DNA from: Phycisphaerae bacterium
GTDB taxonomy: Bacteria > Planctomycetota > Phycisphaerae > Phycisphaerales > SM1A02
NCBI GenBank assembly: GCA_002711415.1
Contig: PARI01000029.1
Coordinates: forward strand, 1-42,395
Direction of reading: 5' to 3'
DNA length: 42,395 nt
Shown: one piece after another, positions 33,436 to 42,395 of the stretch
Numbering within the stretch: the first letter of the stretch is position 1
Layout: every line of letters begins with the position of its first letter
Made by a program: the position numbers and the translations under genes
The notes under the pieces: model-generated
What the model was told of the DNA's origin: nothing
The model's input: only the letters and a program-made list of their open reading frames with translations
Databases searched by the model: none

Positions 33436-34752
33436 GCCGAGGCTCGGGCCGTGGACGATCACCAGTGCCATCGCGAGCTGTACCAGGGCCATTAGCACGA
33501 AGCCTGCAAGCCACCATCGGTCGCGAGTGCGGGTTCCGCTGATCGCGAGCACTGCAAGCCATGTCAGGAGCACGATCATCAACGGTCCCAGGTACCTCTG
33601 GAAGCACTGGCTGTTGAACGACTGTGCCGCGATCGAACCGAACCATGAGATGATCAGCACCGTGGAGATCCGCCCCGACCCGGTTCGCATGGCGATCGTC
33701 CAGAGCGAGAAGAGGACCAGGGCACCCAGGACGGCCAGCGGCACAAGCACCACGGAGGCGTTCCCGATGGACGGGAAGATCCTGGCGAGACTCCACAGAG
33801 CGCCTCCCCATCGGCCCGCCTCCTGGTCATGCGAACTTCCACCCAGCAGCACGATGGCCAGCGCGATGAAGCAGACCACGATGACGCGGCTCCATGGAAC
33901 GACCAGGTACCCCCTGCAACTGGCCAGCAGCGGCAGCAGGAAGATGCCGTAGAACACGGACAACGCCAGGAAGAACCCAGGCGTCGCGAAGTTGATGCCA
34001 CTGTTATGAAGCTCCCTGTACCCGGGCGGGGTCAGGCCGCCCCACTGGTCGACCAGGTATGCCAACACCAGCAGTGGAGGAATGCAGGCCAGGACTGCGA
34101 ACCAGAAGTTCCGGGGCCGGCGAACCACGTCCAGTTCACTCTGCAGTCGATCAGGCAGGCTGAAACCGAGTGGGCTGGCAATCAGCCCAGCCAGCAGGAT
34201 CGGTCCGATCAGCCAGAGGTTGATCTGTCGCGTGTAGACGGCGAGTGATGCCAGTATGGACAACAGCACCAGGCGTCCAGCAGTCACGGGCGAGAAGGAG
34301 CACAGGAAGAGGATCAGCAGGATAAGGACCAGGGACAACATGTCCGTCGCAAGCCAGCTGCTGGTGGAGATGATGTACGGGGCCACCGCCACCGGAAGGG
34401 TCATCACGAATGCCTGCCATGGCGGAACCCACTTCAGCAGGACCAGGTAGGTGATCGCGATGACAAGGAGTCCGAAGAGACTGGAGATCAGCTGGATCGA
34501 GCTTGGGCTCTCCAGGCCGAGCTTCCTGGGCACCGCCATCAGGAGGTGATATCCGGGACTGGTCGCCGACCGGTAGTTGGAGAAGTCGATCCGTGGCCAC
34601 TGCTCGGCGAAGTTCTCGATGACGAGCCAGTGGTGCATCTCCTGGTTGTAGCTTTCCGCGGTCGACCTGAAACCGAGAATGATCACGGGCAGGACAAGCA
34701 GGGCGAACATGGCTGCCAGGATCGCCAGCGGCGCAATTCGTCGAACGGTCAT
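33427..34752 (-). CDS. GT-C-like polytopic membrane protein
   Basis: The 441-residue protein has about ten transmembrane segments. After the first helix comes a periplasmic loop with ESYNQEMHHWLVIENFAEQ, followed by SATSPGYHLLMAVP. This layout (helix, acidic loop, then a proline-glycine motif) matches GT-C glycosyltransferases such as the PMT/ArnT and ALG10 groups, which use polyprenyl-phosphate sugars. The family cannot be fixed by eye, and only one acidic residue of the usual acidic pair is seen. The ATG at 34752 overlaps the UbiA-family gene stop by four bases. Upstream in-frame residues are a shadow of that gene. The pairing suggests a sugar-transfer step that uses a product of the UbiA-family enzyme; this is inference. 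Confidence 0.6.
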   Translation of the reverse strand: MTVRRIAPLAILAAMFALLVLPVIILGFRSTAESYNQEMHHWLVIENFAEQWPRIDFSNYRSATSPGYHLLMAVPRKLGLESPSSIQLISSLFGLLVIAITYLVLLKWVPPWQAFVMTLPVAVAPYIISTSSWLATDMLSLVLILLILFLCSFSPVTAGRLVLLSILASLAVYTRQINLWLIGPILLAGLIASPLGFSLPDRLQSELDVVRRPRNFWFAVLACIPPLLVLAYLVDQWGGLTPPGYRELHNSGINFATPGFFLALSVFYGIFLLPLLASCRGYLVVPWSRVIVVCFIALAIVLLGGSSHDQEAGRWGGALWSLARIFPSIGNASVVLVPLAVLGALVLFSLWTIAMRTGSGRISTVLIISWFGSIAAQSFNSQCFQRYLGPLMIVLLTWLAVLAISGTRTRDRWWLAGFVLMALVQLAMALVIVHGPSLGSG

Positions 34753-35705
34753 GGAGTCGGTATCCCTGGGACACCGTAGAAGAAGACATCCTGCAGGACC
34801 TGCCCAATGATGGGCACATAGAGCACCATCAACGTGCCGACGAGGAAGCACAGGCACGAGACGGTCACGACGCCATCCTCCCACAGCGAGGAGATCGGGC
34901 TGTCGGACTTGCCGGTCAGCGCCCGGTGATAGAACCGGTGGATCACCAGCAGGACCAGAGGCGAGAGCAACGCGAATCCCATCGATCGTGCTCCGAAGAG
35001 CATCGCGGCATGTTCTGAAAGCGAGTACATCAGGTACGTGACGATTGCCAGGCAGGCACTGAGCCCCAGCAGCCAGTTCAGCTCATCAAGGTTGTTGTAG
35101 CCTGCCGGGGACTTCCACTGGCTTCCGGATTCCATCCTCGCCGAGGTCAGGTCGGCCAGCCTCTTGACGAACCCGATGTATAGGGTCAGGAAGAACACTG
35201 AACCGACCAGCCAGATCGAGATCTGCACATCGATGGCCAGAGCGCCGGCGGCTGCTCGCAAGCCGAATCCGGTCGCGATCGTGATGACGTCCAGGAACAT
35301 GACGTACTTCAGCTTGGCGTTGTAGCCGACCTGCATCAACGCGTAGACCACAAGGACCACGCCGACTGACAGGTTGACCACCGCGGCGATTGTCGAACCG
35401 ACGATCAGCAGTACCGCGCCCAGAAACATCGCGGTGCCCGGACTCACGGCCCCGCAGGCGACCGGCCTTCGACGCTTGATGGGATGCCTGCGATCCTTCT
35501 CGGCATCGAAGCAGTCGTTGAAGCAGTAGAACCCGCTGGCCACAAGCGAGAAGGCGATGAATGTCAGGATCGTCGAGACGATCGGCCCCTGCAGGTCGGT
35601 CAGCGGCACCCCCGCCTGGGAGGGAAGCCAGAACATCAGTGCCAGCAGGACGAAGGCGTTCTTGGACCAATCGCCGGGTCGCATGAGGCGAATCAGTTGA
35701 TACAT
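34749..35705 (-). CDS. UbiA-family prenyltransferase, decaprenyl-phosphate phosphoribosyltransferase-like
   Basis: The 318-residue membrane protein has the UbiA fold with about nine helices. The first aspartate-rich motif, NDCFDAEKDRRHPIKRRRP followed by VACG, closely fits the mycobacterial enzyme Rv3806c, in which 5-phosphoribosyl diphosphate is joined to decaprenyl phosphate. MRPGDWSKNAFVLLAL and GYNAKLKYVMFLDVITIATG also fit. A second motif region has FVKRLADL. Other UbiA members (quinone or heme pathways) have a different first motif. The ATG at 35705 follows AGGGG by about nine bases. The stop overlaps the GT-C-like gene. The polyprenyl acceptor could come from UppS, encoded nearby. The specific substrate is inferred from motif resemblance. 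Confidence 0.78.
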   Translation of the reverse strand: MYQLIRLMRPGDWSKNAFVLLALMFWLPSQAGVPLTDLQGPIVSTILTFIAFSLVASGFYCFNDCFDAEKDRRHPIKRRRPVACGAVSPGTAMFLGAVLLIVGSTIAAVVNLSVGVVLVVYALMQVGYNAKLKYVMFLDVITIATGFGLRAAAGALAIDVQISIWLVGSVFFLTLYIGFVKRLADLTSARMESGSQWKSPAGYNNLDELNWLLGLSACLAIVTYLMYSLSEHAAMLFGARSMGFALLSPLVLLVIHRFYHRALTGKSDSPISSLWEDGVVTVSCLCFLVGTLMVLYVPIIGQVLQDVFFYGVPGIPTP

Positions 35706-35849
35706 GTGGCCGGCCCCTGCTTGAAAGTCACGATCTGCCCTTGCACGCGAGGTTCCCCCTACTTGTATCGGCCCAAGACGGCATGCAGGCCAGTTCAATT
35801 GGGCCAGAAGTGGCCTCCAGAGGCTGCTCAGGAGCGGCCAGACTTTGCT

Positions 35850-37115
35850 TCAGGCCGGTTCCTGAAGCAGGTCGACCGTCACGGTATCGGCCATGAGAAG
35901 CCCACGCCGACTCAGGCGGACCACCCCGTCATCGATTTGGAGCAGCCCGCCATCGACGTGCCGCCTGATCACTGCTCTTCGCCGGCTGTGGTACATGGGC
36001 TCGGACTCCAGGACCTCCATGCGGATCCCTTCGTTCAGACGCAGCTGAAGCATCAGGCGTTCGCCGAATCGACCATCTTCATCCAGTTGTTCGACCTGGG
36101 ATATCGGAGCATGCGGCGATTCGAACTCCCGTGAGACGTATCGGCCGAGACTCGGCTGGTTGACCCAGCGGACCCCGCCGGCATGACCGGCCGCTCCTGG
36201 ACCGGCCGCCAGGACATCGGCGGCATGCCAGTACAGGAGGTTGTGCCGGCACATGCCGCCTTCCGTGGAAAAGTTGCTGATCTCGTACTGCCGGTACCCG
36301 GCATCGGCCATGGTGTCCAGGACCAGTTCATACATCTCCGCTTCCAGCCGGTCATCAAGCCTGTTGATCTCGCCACGCCTGAGTCGATGATGCAGTGGCG
36401 TCCCCTCCTCGTACGTCAGGCCGTAGATGCTCAGGTGACCAGGGTCCAGTTGGAGCAGCTGTTCCATGTCGGCGTGCAGGTCACCGATCGACTGCCCCGG
36501 GATCGCGAAGATCAGGTCGATGTTCAATCGATCAAGTCCGGCATCCTTCAGTTTGCGGACACACTCATGCACGGTGCGAGGATCATGTTGCCGCTGCAGG
36601 GCCTCCAACAGGTGCGGCTGGAAACTCTGGCCACCGATACTGACCCGGTTGACTCCTGACGCGGCCAGCACTTCGATGACCTGGTGCCCAAGGGTTTCCG
36701 GGTTGGCCTCGATGGTCCATTCAAAGTCATCAGCAAGCTCGAACCGCTCACGGATCACGGTCAGCAGTGAGTCAAGCAGTTCCGCACCAAGATAGGTCGG
36801 CGTCCCTCCACCGATGAATACGGTCTCAAGAGGTCCAGCCGCCAAATCCGAGAGCGCGTGCAGTTCCTCGGTAACCGCACGGAGATATGCGTCCATCCGA
36901 CCGGACTCCCGCCCCGTCTCCACCAGGCTGTAGAAGTCGCAATAGTGGCACTTGTGAAAACAGAACGGGACGTGGACGTAGAGCCCGCGATACTCCGCTG
37001 ACAGCGATTGGAGAAACTCCCGCGACTGGGATGGATCCAGCACGAGATCATCAAACTGGTTCAGGGATTGGATCGGCATCGGACCAGGGACTCCCGTGGA
37101 ACCCACAGGATACAT
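35850..37115 (-). CDS. hemW: HemW-like radical SAM heme chaperone
   Basis: The product of about 421 residues has the radical SAM cluster cysteines 52, 56 and 59 in HVPFCFHKCHYCDFYS, then VFIGGGTPTYL, TIEANPETL, RVSIGGQSF and NIDLIFAIPGQ. The C-terminal HemW region has CRHNLLYWHAADVLAAGPGA, with the HNxxYW-type signature used to separate HemW from true coproporphyrinogen dehydrogenase HemN. HemW binds heme and delivers it to hemoproteins. Start choice is open: ATG at 37115 has AGGTGG five bases upstream, GTG at 37124 and ATG at 37079 are alternatives. The zinc-ribbon gene ends 33 bases upstream. Confidence 0.9.
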   Translation of the reverse strand: MYPVGSTGVPGPMPIQSLNQFDDLVLDPSQSREFLQSLSAEYRGLYVHVPFCFHKCHYCDFYSLVETGRESGRMDAYLRAVTEELHALSDLAAGPLETVFIGGGTPTYLGAELLDSLLTVIRERFELADDFEWTIEANPETLGHQVIEVLAASGVNRVSIGGQSFQPHLLEALQRQHDPRTVHECVRKLKDAGLDRLNIDLIFAIPGQSIGDLHADMEQLLQLDPGHLSIYGLTYEEGTPLHHRLRRGEINRLDDRLEAEMYELVLDTMADAGYRQYEISNFSTEGGMCRHNLLYWHAADVLAAGPGAAGHAGGVRWVNQPSLGRYVSREFESPHAPISQVEQLDEDGRFGERLMLQLRLNEGIRMEVLESEPMYHSRRRAVIRRHVDGGLLQIDDGVVRLSRRGLLMADTVTVDLLQEPA

Positions 37116-37148
37116 CCTGGCCACCTGGATCGGCCGCCCGGATCGATT

Positions 37149-37334
37149 TCAGGCCGCCCGCCCGAGCTTGCAGATCTTGCCGATCCGTGCCGCGATCGAC
37201 GCAGCCGGCACCTTGATGGTGCGTGAACAGGATCGGCACCTCACCATCTTGCCGCGGGAGGCGCTGGAAACGCCGAGGACCTTCCGGCAGTCGAGGTTGG
37301 GACACTGGATCCTGATTGTCTTGCTCGTACTCAA
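37149..37334 (-). CDS. Small zinc-ribbon protein (MJ0042-type), 61 aa
   Basis: The product begins STSKTIRIQ after a TTG start, with GAGGG about seven bases upstream. It has two cysteine pairs: CPNLDC near the N-terminus and CRSC near residue 40, with RGKMVRC and TIKVP between and after them. This is the pattern of the MJ0042-type finger, a zinc ribbon found at the start of many planctomycete proteins; here it stands alone. A basic tail follows (AARIGKICKLGRAA). A longer open frame to 37508 overlaps the purA start on the other strand and is rejected. It precedes hemW on the same strand by 33 bases. Function is unknown. Confidence 0.65.
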   Translation of the reverse strand: MSTSKTIRIQCPNLDCRKVLGVSSASRGKMVRCRSCSRTIKVPAASIAARIGKICKLGRAA

Positions 37335-37389
37335 TGGGCTACCCTCTGATGTGCTCCCGTAGAATCGGACCGACCCGGGGATGACTTGA

Positions 37390-39629
<2,240 letters not shown>

Positions 39630-39644
39630 CCCCCTCCCAGGGGG
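39630..39644 (+). terminator. Short GC hairpin directly after uppS
   Basis: CCCCC-TCCCA-GGGGG begins at the base after the uppS stop codon. No T-run follows directly, so it is a weak terminator at best. The remaining gap to 39801 has the TATAGT box below and nothing else clear. Confidence 0.35.
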
Positions 39645-39699
39645 GCTCCAAGGGCGATCTTCTTGGCAAAGACCCTCAACAGGGGGCAAAATCCTCGCG

Positions 39700-39705
39700 T
39701 ATAGT
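39700..39705 (+). promoter_or_regulatory. -10-like TATAGT before the cysteine-rich gene
   Basis: TATAGT lies in the local sequence GCGTATAGTAGG, about 97 bases before the TTG start of the cysteine-rich protein. A -35 hexamer at normal spacing is weak. Confidence 0.35.
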
Positions 39706-39801
39706 AGGAAGACACGGAGCAACCTCGTGGACACGAATGGCACTCTCAGCGAGTGAAACGGTGGTCACCAGGACGGTTTTCAAGGCACCAGGAGTTACGG
39801 A

Positions 39802-42395
39802 TTGCCCCACCTCTTGACTGAAAGCAGGAACGCCAATCGCTGTTGTGCCCGCTGTAGCAGATGGCTGAATGCCCTGTTGCTGGTACTGGCAGTCGTTTTC
39901 CCGGCCTCCCTGCTCCAGGCACAGGAGAATTCACTTCAACTGTATCTCAACGAGATCCGAGTCGACCAGAGGCCTGAGGGCCAGGTCGAAAATCCGATCA
40001 GCTACATCGAGATCCGGGGGCTCAATCCGGCCTTGAACCTCTCCGAAATCACGTTCCTGGCCCTGGGCAACAGGCCTGCCGCCCTGGGCGGAGAAGGGTG
40101 CATCGTCACCCTGGTGAACATTGGCGAACTTGTTCCGACCCCAACGCTGTCCCCGGAAGGCTACCTGCTGATTGCGCCGCCGAATTTCACTGGCATCCCC
40201 TCGAACAACATCGAGATCCGCTTCTCGGAACAGGTGAGCTTTCCTCGGGAACAGAACCTCACGTACATGCTGGTGACGAATTTCGATGACAGCACGTACG
40301 GACTCGGAAGCGACATGGACCTCAATGATGATGGGGTCCTGGACCGAAACCCATGGGACACTGTCCTGGACCGAGTCGCAACCATCGGGATCGACCCGTT
40401 TTTCGGCGGAAATTCCGTGTATGCCAGCAGGACATTCGGTCCTGCCGGCTACAGCGATTCAGTCTATCCGGCCCACATCTTTCGTTGCAGCGAGTCCTGG
40501 GCATGGAGAGTCGGCCGCAAGGAGTTCACCCTTTCCGGCCCGTCCAGCACGACCCGCGACACCCCGGGCATTATCAACCAGAGCTGCTTCTGTGGATGCC
40601 AGGTGACCAATCCACCTGGAGCCTCGACGTGCATCGGCGACCTCAACTGCGATGGCCAGATCAACAACAACGACTTATTCAGCTACATCCAGGCAACCGA
40701 CTTCTCATGCCTTGACGTCAACAACGATGGCGTGGCCAACTCGGACGACATCAACTTCGTCCTGGCATTCGGCTCATGTACCGCGGCCGATGTCTGCGGG
40801 ACTTCCGATGCAAGCTGCCTGGAGACCCATGTCCAGCCCGGCTGCAACAACCCGTCCTGCTGCTTCACGGTATGTGCCATCGACCCAAGCTGCTGCCGAG
40901 TCAACTGGGATCAGAACTGCGTCAACCTCGCCACGGCCAACTGTGGCGAATGCGTCTCAAGCCCGTATGACTCCTGCTACGTGGCCCATTCGAATCCCGG
41001 CTGTAGCGAACCAGCCTGCTGTGGACTGGTCTGCGACCAGTTCCCGGCATGCTGCCAGATCAGCTGGGACGAGGACTGCGTCCTGCTGGCCAGGAGCATC
41101 TGCAGCAGCTGTGCCGATCCGGGCACGCTCAGTTGCTTCACACCATCGACCACGCCCAACTGTGACGATGCCAGCTGCTGCGACGCGATCTGCACCTCGG
41201 GCCTCAGGCCTGAATGCTGCGCGATCGCCTGGGACGCGACATGCGTCGCCCTGGCTGCCGCCGTCTGTAGGAGCTGCGGCGATCCGAATGCCGGTGACTG
41301 CCTCGTTCCAAGGAACACGCCCTATTGCAATGACGAGGAATGCTGCATCAAGGTCTGCCAGGTCGATCCGACCTGCTGTGATCAGAACTGGGACCAGGCC
41401 TGCGTCAACAGGGCCGAAGAACTGTGCCTGACCTGCGGCGCTCCATGTGCCGGGAGCTGCTGTATCGTCCACAACACGCCCTACTGCAACGACCTGGACT
41501 GCTGCGAGCTGGTCTGCGTGAACAATCCATTCTGCTGTGACACCCGGTGGGATGACGAGTGCGTGGCCCTGGCCAGCCTGATCTGTACGAACATCGAATG
41601 CCCCTGTGGCAACCCCCAGGCCGAGGACTGCTTCGTCAACCACGACACCCCGGGATGCGATCAGGAACTCTGCTGCTCCGATGTCTGCCAGCTCGACCCG
41701 TTCTGCTGCGAAGTGACGTGGGATGACTTCTGCGTCCAGTACGCCAACGGACTGTGCTCGGACGTACCCGTCTGCGGGATCGTCGGCTCCGGCGCCTGCT
41801 TCGAACCAAACGAAAGCCCGGGATGCAACGATGCTGCATGCTGTGCCCTGGTCTGCTCACTGGACCCGTCCTGCTGCAGCGACACCTGGGATCTGGACTG
41901 CGCCACCCTGGCCAACGTCGAGTGCCCCGGTTGCGGAAGCTGGGAGGCTGGAAGCTGCTACGTTTCGGGAGGACCGTACTGCCGCGACTTCGAATGCTGC
42001 ATCGAGGTCTGCAACGTGGACATCTTCTGCTGCACGGAGGCCTGGGACTCTTTCTGCACTGAACTGGCATGGGACGACACGATGGAGCCGCCCACGGGCC
42101 TCTGCAATGCCCCGGCTGAAGCATGCGGAACCAACGAAGCCGACGAGAGAAGCTGCTTCCAGGCCAACGCGGGACCGGGCTGCGGCGACCCATCCGATTG
42201 CTGTGATGCGATCTGCAGCGAGTACGACAACTTCTGCTGCGAGCAGTACTGGGACGAGATCTGCGTCGCCCAGGCAACCACGCTCGCCAGCGCAAGGATC
42301 GCCTGCCGCGTGCCTGGCAACAGGTCTGGACGCGACAGCTGCCTGTCGCCCCATGCGGACATCGCCTGCTCGGACTGGAGCTGCGCAGCCGCGGT
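39802..42395 (+). CDS. Secreted cysteine-rich tandem-repeat protein, open at right edge
   Basis: A frame runs open from the TTG at 39802 to the window end (864 codons, no stop). AGGAG stands seven bases before the TTG. A signal peptide lies at about residues 21-41 (RWLNALLLVLAVVFPASLLQ). Residues of about 45-250 (LQLYLNEIRVDQ, SYIEIRGLNP, LTYMLVTNFDDSTYG, DLNDDGVLDRNPWDTVLD) resemble the lamin-tail-like domain of planctomycete exoproteins. A dockerin-like pair of EF-hand loops (40636-40779; GDLNCDGQINNND, LDVNNDGVANSDD) comes next. Nine complete repeats with about ten cysteines each and a tenth cut by the edge follow from 40816. Each repeat has a CC pair, then DPxCC, WDxxCV and a final cysteine pair. 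The function is unknown. A disulfide-rich extracellular fibre or adhesin is plausible. Cytoplasmic folding is unlikely. Confidence 0.85.
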   Translation, partial: MPHLLTESRNANRCCARCSRWLNALLLVLAVVFPASLLQAQENSLQLYLNEIRVDQRPEGQVENPISYIEIRGLNPALNLSEITFLALGNRPAALGGEGCIVTLVNIGELVPTPTLSPEGYLLIAPPNFTGIPSNNIEIRFSEQVSFPREQNLTYMLVTNFDDSTYGLGSDMDLNDDGVLDRNPWDTVLDRVATIGIDPFFGGNSVYASRTFGPAGYSDSVYPAHIFRCSESWAWRVGRKEFTLSGPSSTTRDTPGIINQSCFCGCQVTNPPGASTCIGDLNCDGQINNNDLFSYIQATDFSCLDVNNDGVANSDDINFVLAFGSCTAADVCGTSDASCLETHVQPGCNNPSCCFTVCAIDPSCCRVNWDQNCVNLATANCGECVSSPYDSCYVAHSNPGCSEPACCGLVCDQFPACCQISWDEDCVLLARSICSSCADPGTLSCFTPSTTPNCDDASCCDAICTSGLRPECCAIAWDATCVALAAAVCRSCGDPNAGDCLVPRNTPYCNDEECCIKVCQVDPTCCDQNWDQACVNRAEELCLTCGAPCAGSCCIVHNTPYCNDLDCCELVCVNNPFCCDTRWDDECVALASLICTNIECPCGNPQAEDCFVNHDTPGCDQELCCSDVCQLDPFCCEVTWDDFCVQYANGLCSDVPVCGIVGSGACFEPNESPGCNDAACCALVCSLDPSCCSDTWDLDCATLANVECPGCGSWEAGSCYVSGGPYCRDFECCIEVCNVDIFCCTEAWDSFCTELAWDDTMEPPTGLCNAPAEACGTNEADERSCFQANAGPGCGDPSDCCDAICSEYDNFCCEQYWDEICVAQATTLASARIACRVPGNRSGRDSCLSPHADIACSDWSCAAA
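40816..42395 (+). repeat. Tandem ten-cysteine protein repeats (9 complete plus 1 cut)
   Basis: Repeats start at 40816, 40975, 41134, 41299, 41458, 41629, 41797, 41956, 42154 and 42340. Spacing is 159 to 198 bases and always a multiple of three. The shared core has a leading Cys, a PGC/PYC-type turn, a CC pair, V-C or I-C, D-P-x-CC, W-D-x-x-C and one or two closing cysteines. DNA identity between repeats is modest while the protein pattern is strict, so the array is old and under selection at the protein level. The two longest spacings follow repeats 8 and 9 and hold extra linker sequence. Confidence 0.88.

Noticed and set aside
40652..41431. A plus-strand frame of 259 residues rich in T, S, A and R inside the cysteine-rich gene
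   Set aside because: It is an out-of-frame shadow of the cysteine-rich repeats. The composition is low-complexity, there is no ribosome site, and the true frame continues through it.
40957..41643. A minus-strand frame of 228 residues opposite the cysteine-rich gene
   Set aside because: It is antisense to a strongly patterned coding frame; its valine and alanine richness is a codon-mirror effect.
40816..42395. A CRISPR-like or satellite DNA array
   Set aside because: Spacing of the repeated units varies, always in multiples of three, and DNA identity is low; the repetition is in the protein pattern.

Overview
The window is high-GC bacterial DNA, densely packed with genes on both strands. Gene content suggests a planctomycete, most likely of the Phycisphaerae. 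The clues are MreB beside a MreC-like protein, a DUF4159 protein, a pseudopilin with an extended substrate-like body, a small MJ0042-type zinc ribbon, an FHA-GAF-PP2C phosphatase, a three-subunit Sdh1-like succinate dehydrogenase, and a secreted cysteine-rich protein with dockerin-like EF-hands. This is inferred from remembered family distributions; there is no rRNA gene or other decisive marker. I saw no tRNA, rRNA, CRISPR array, insertion sequence or phage gene.

Layout. Positions 1 to about 115 look foreign and cut off the 3' end of mreB. Positions 100-9138 are all on the minus strand. Read in transcription order they are pgk, a TlpA-like thioredoxin, rpe, accD, lnt, a HEAT-repeat lipoprotein, a MreC-like coiled-coil protein, a 53-residue membrane protein and mreB. 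Positions 9226-12946 (+) carry miaA and topA, which converge on a nucleoside-symporter-type MFS gene. Positions 14429-18500 (+) carry ispG, a pseudopilin gene with a repeat-rich leader, and a pqiA-pqiB-like pair. Positions 18490-20825 (-) carry an ExbB/MotA-type channel gene coupled to the FHA-GAF-PP2C gene. Positions 20917-23877 (+) carry a prenyl diphosphate synthase and dxs. Positions 23891-25320 (-) carry a methyltransferase and a class I amidotransferase. Positions 25408-28159 (+) carry a large DUF4159 protein and a YraN-type nuclease. A parvulin-like lipoprotein lies at 28092-29399 (-). Positions 29505-33435 (+) carry a DUF1844 protein and sdhCAB. Positions 33427-37334 (-) carry a zinc ribbon, hemW, a UbiA-family prenyltransferase and a GT-C-like membrane protein. 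Positions 37483-39629 (+) carry purA and uppS. From 39802 to the right edge there is an open, signal-peptide-bearing protein built of ten-cysteine tandem repeats.

How the genes fit together. One theme is isoprenoid and polyprenyl-carrier supply: dxs, ispG, the prenyl diphosphate synthase and uppS, with miaA and the UbiA-family enzyme as consumers. A second theme is the cell envelope: MreB with the MreC-like protein, Lnt with two lipoproteins, PqiA/PqiB-like lipid transfer, the ExbB-like channel, the pseudopilin and the cysteine-rich exoprotein. The rest is mostly core metabolism. Genes are tightly packed, with several ATGA start/stop overlaps. Four of five convergent gene pairs overlap and the fifth is 13 bases apart.

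The most unusual element is the cysteine-rich tandem-repeat exoprotein at the right edge. The most important caution is the apparent chimeric junction inside mreB at the left edge.
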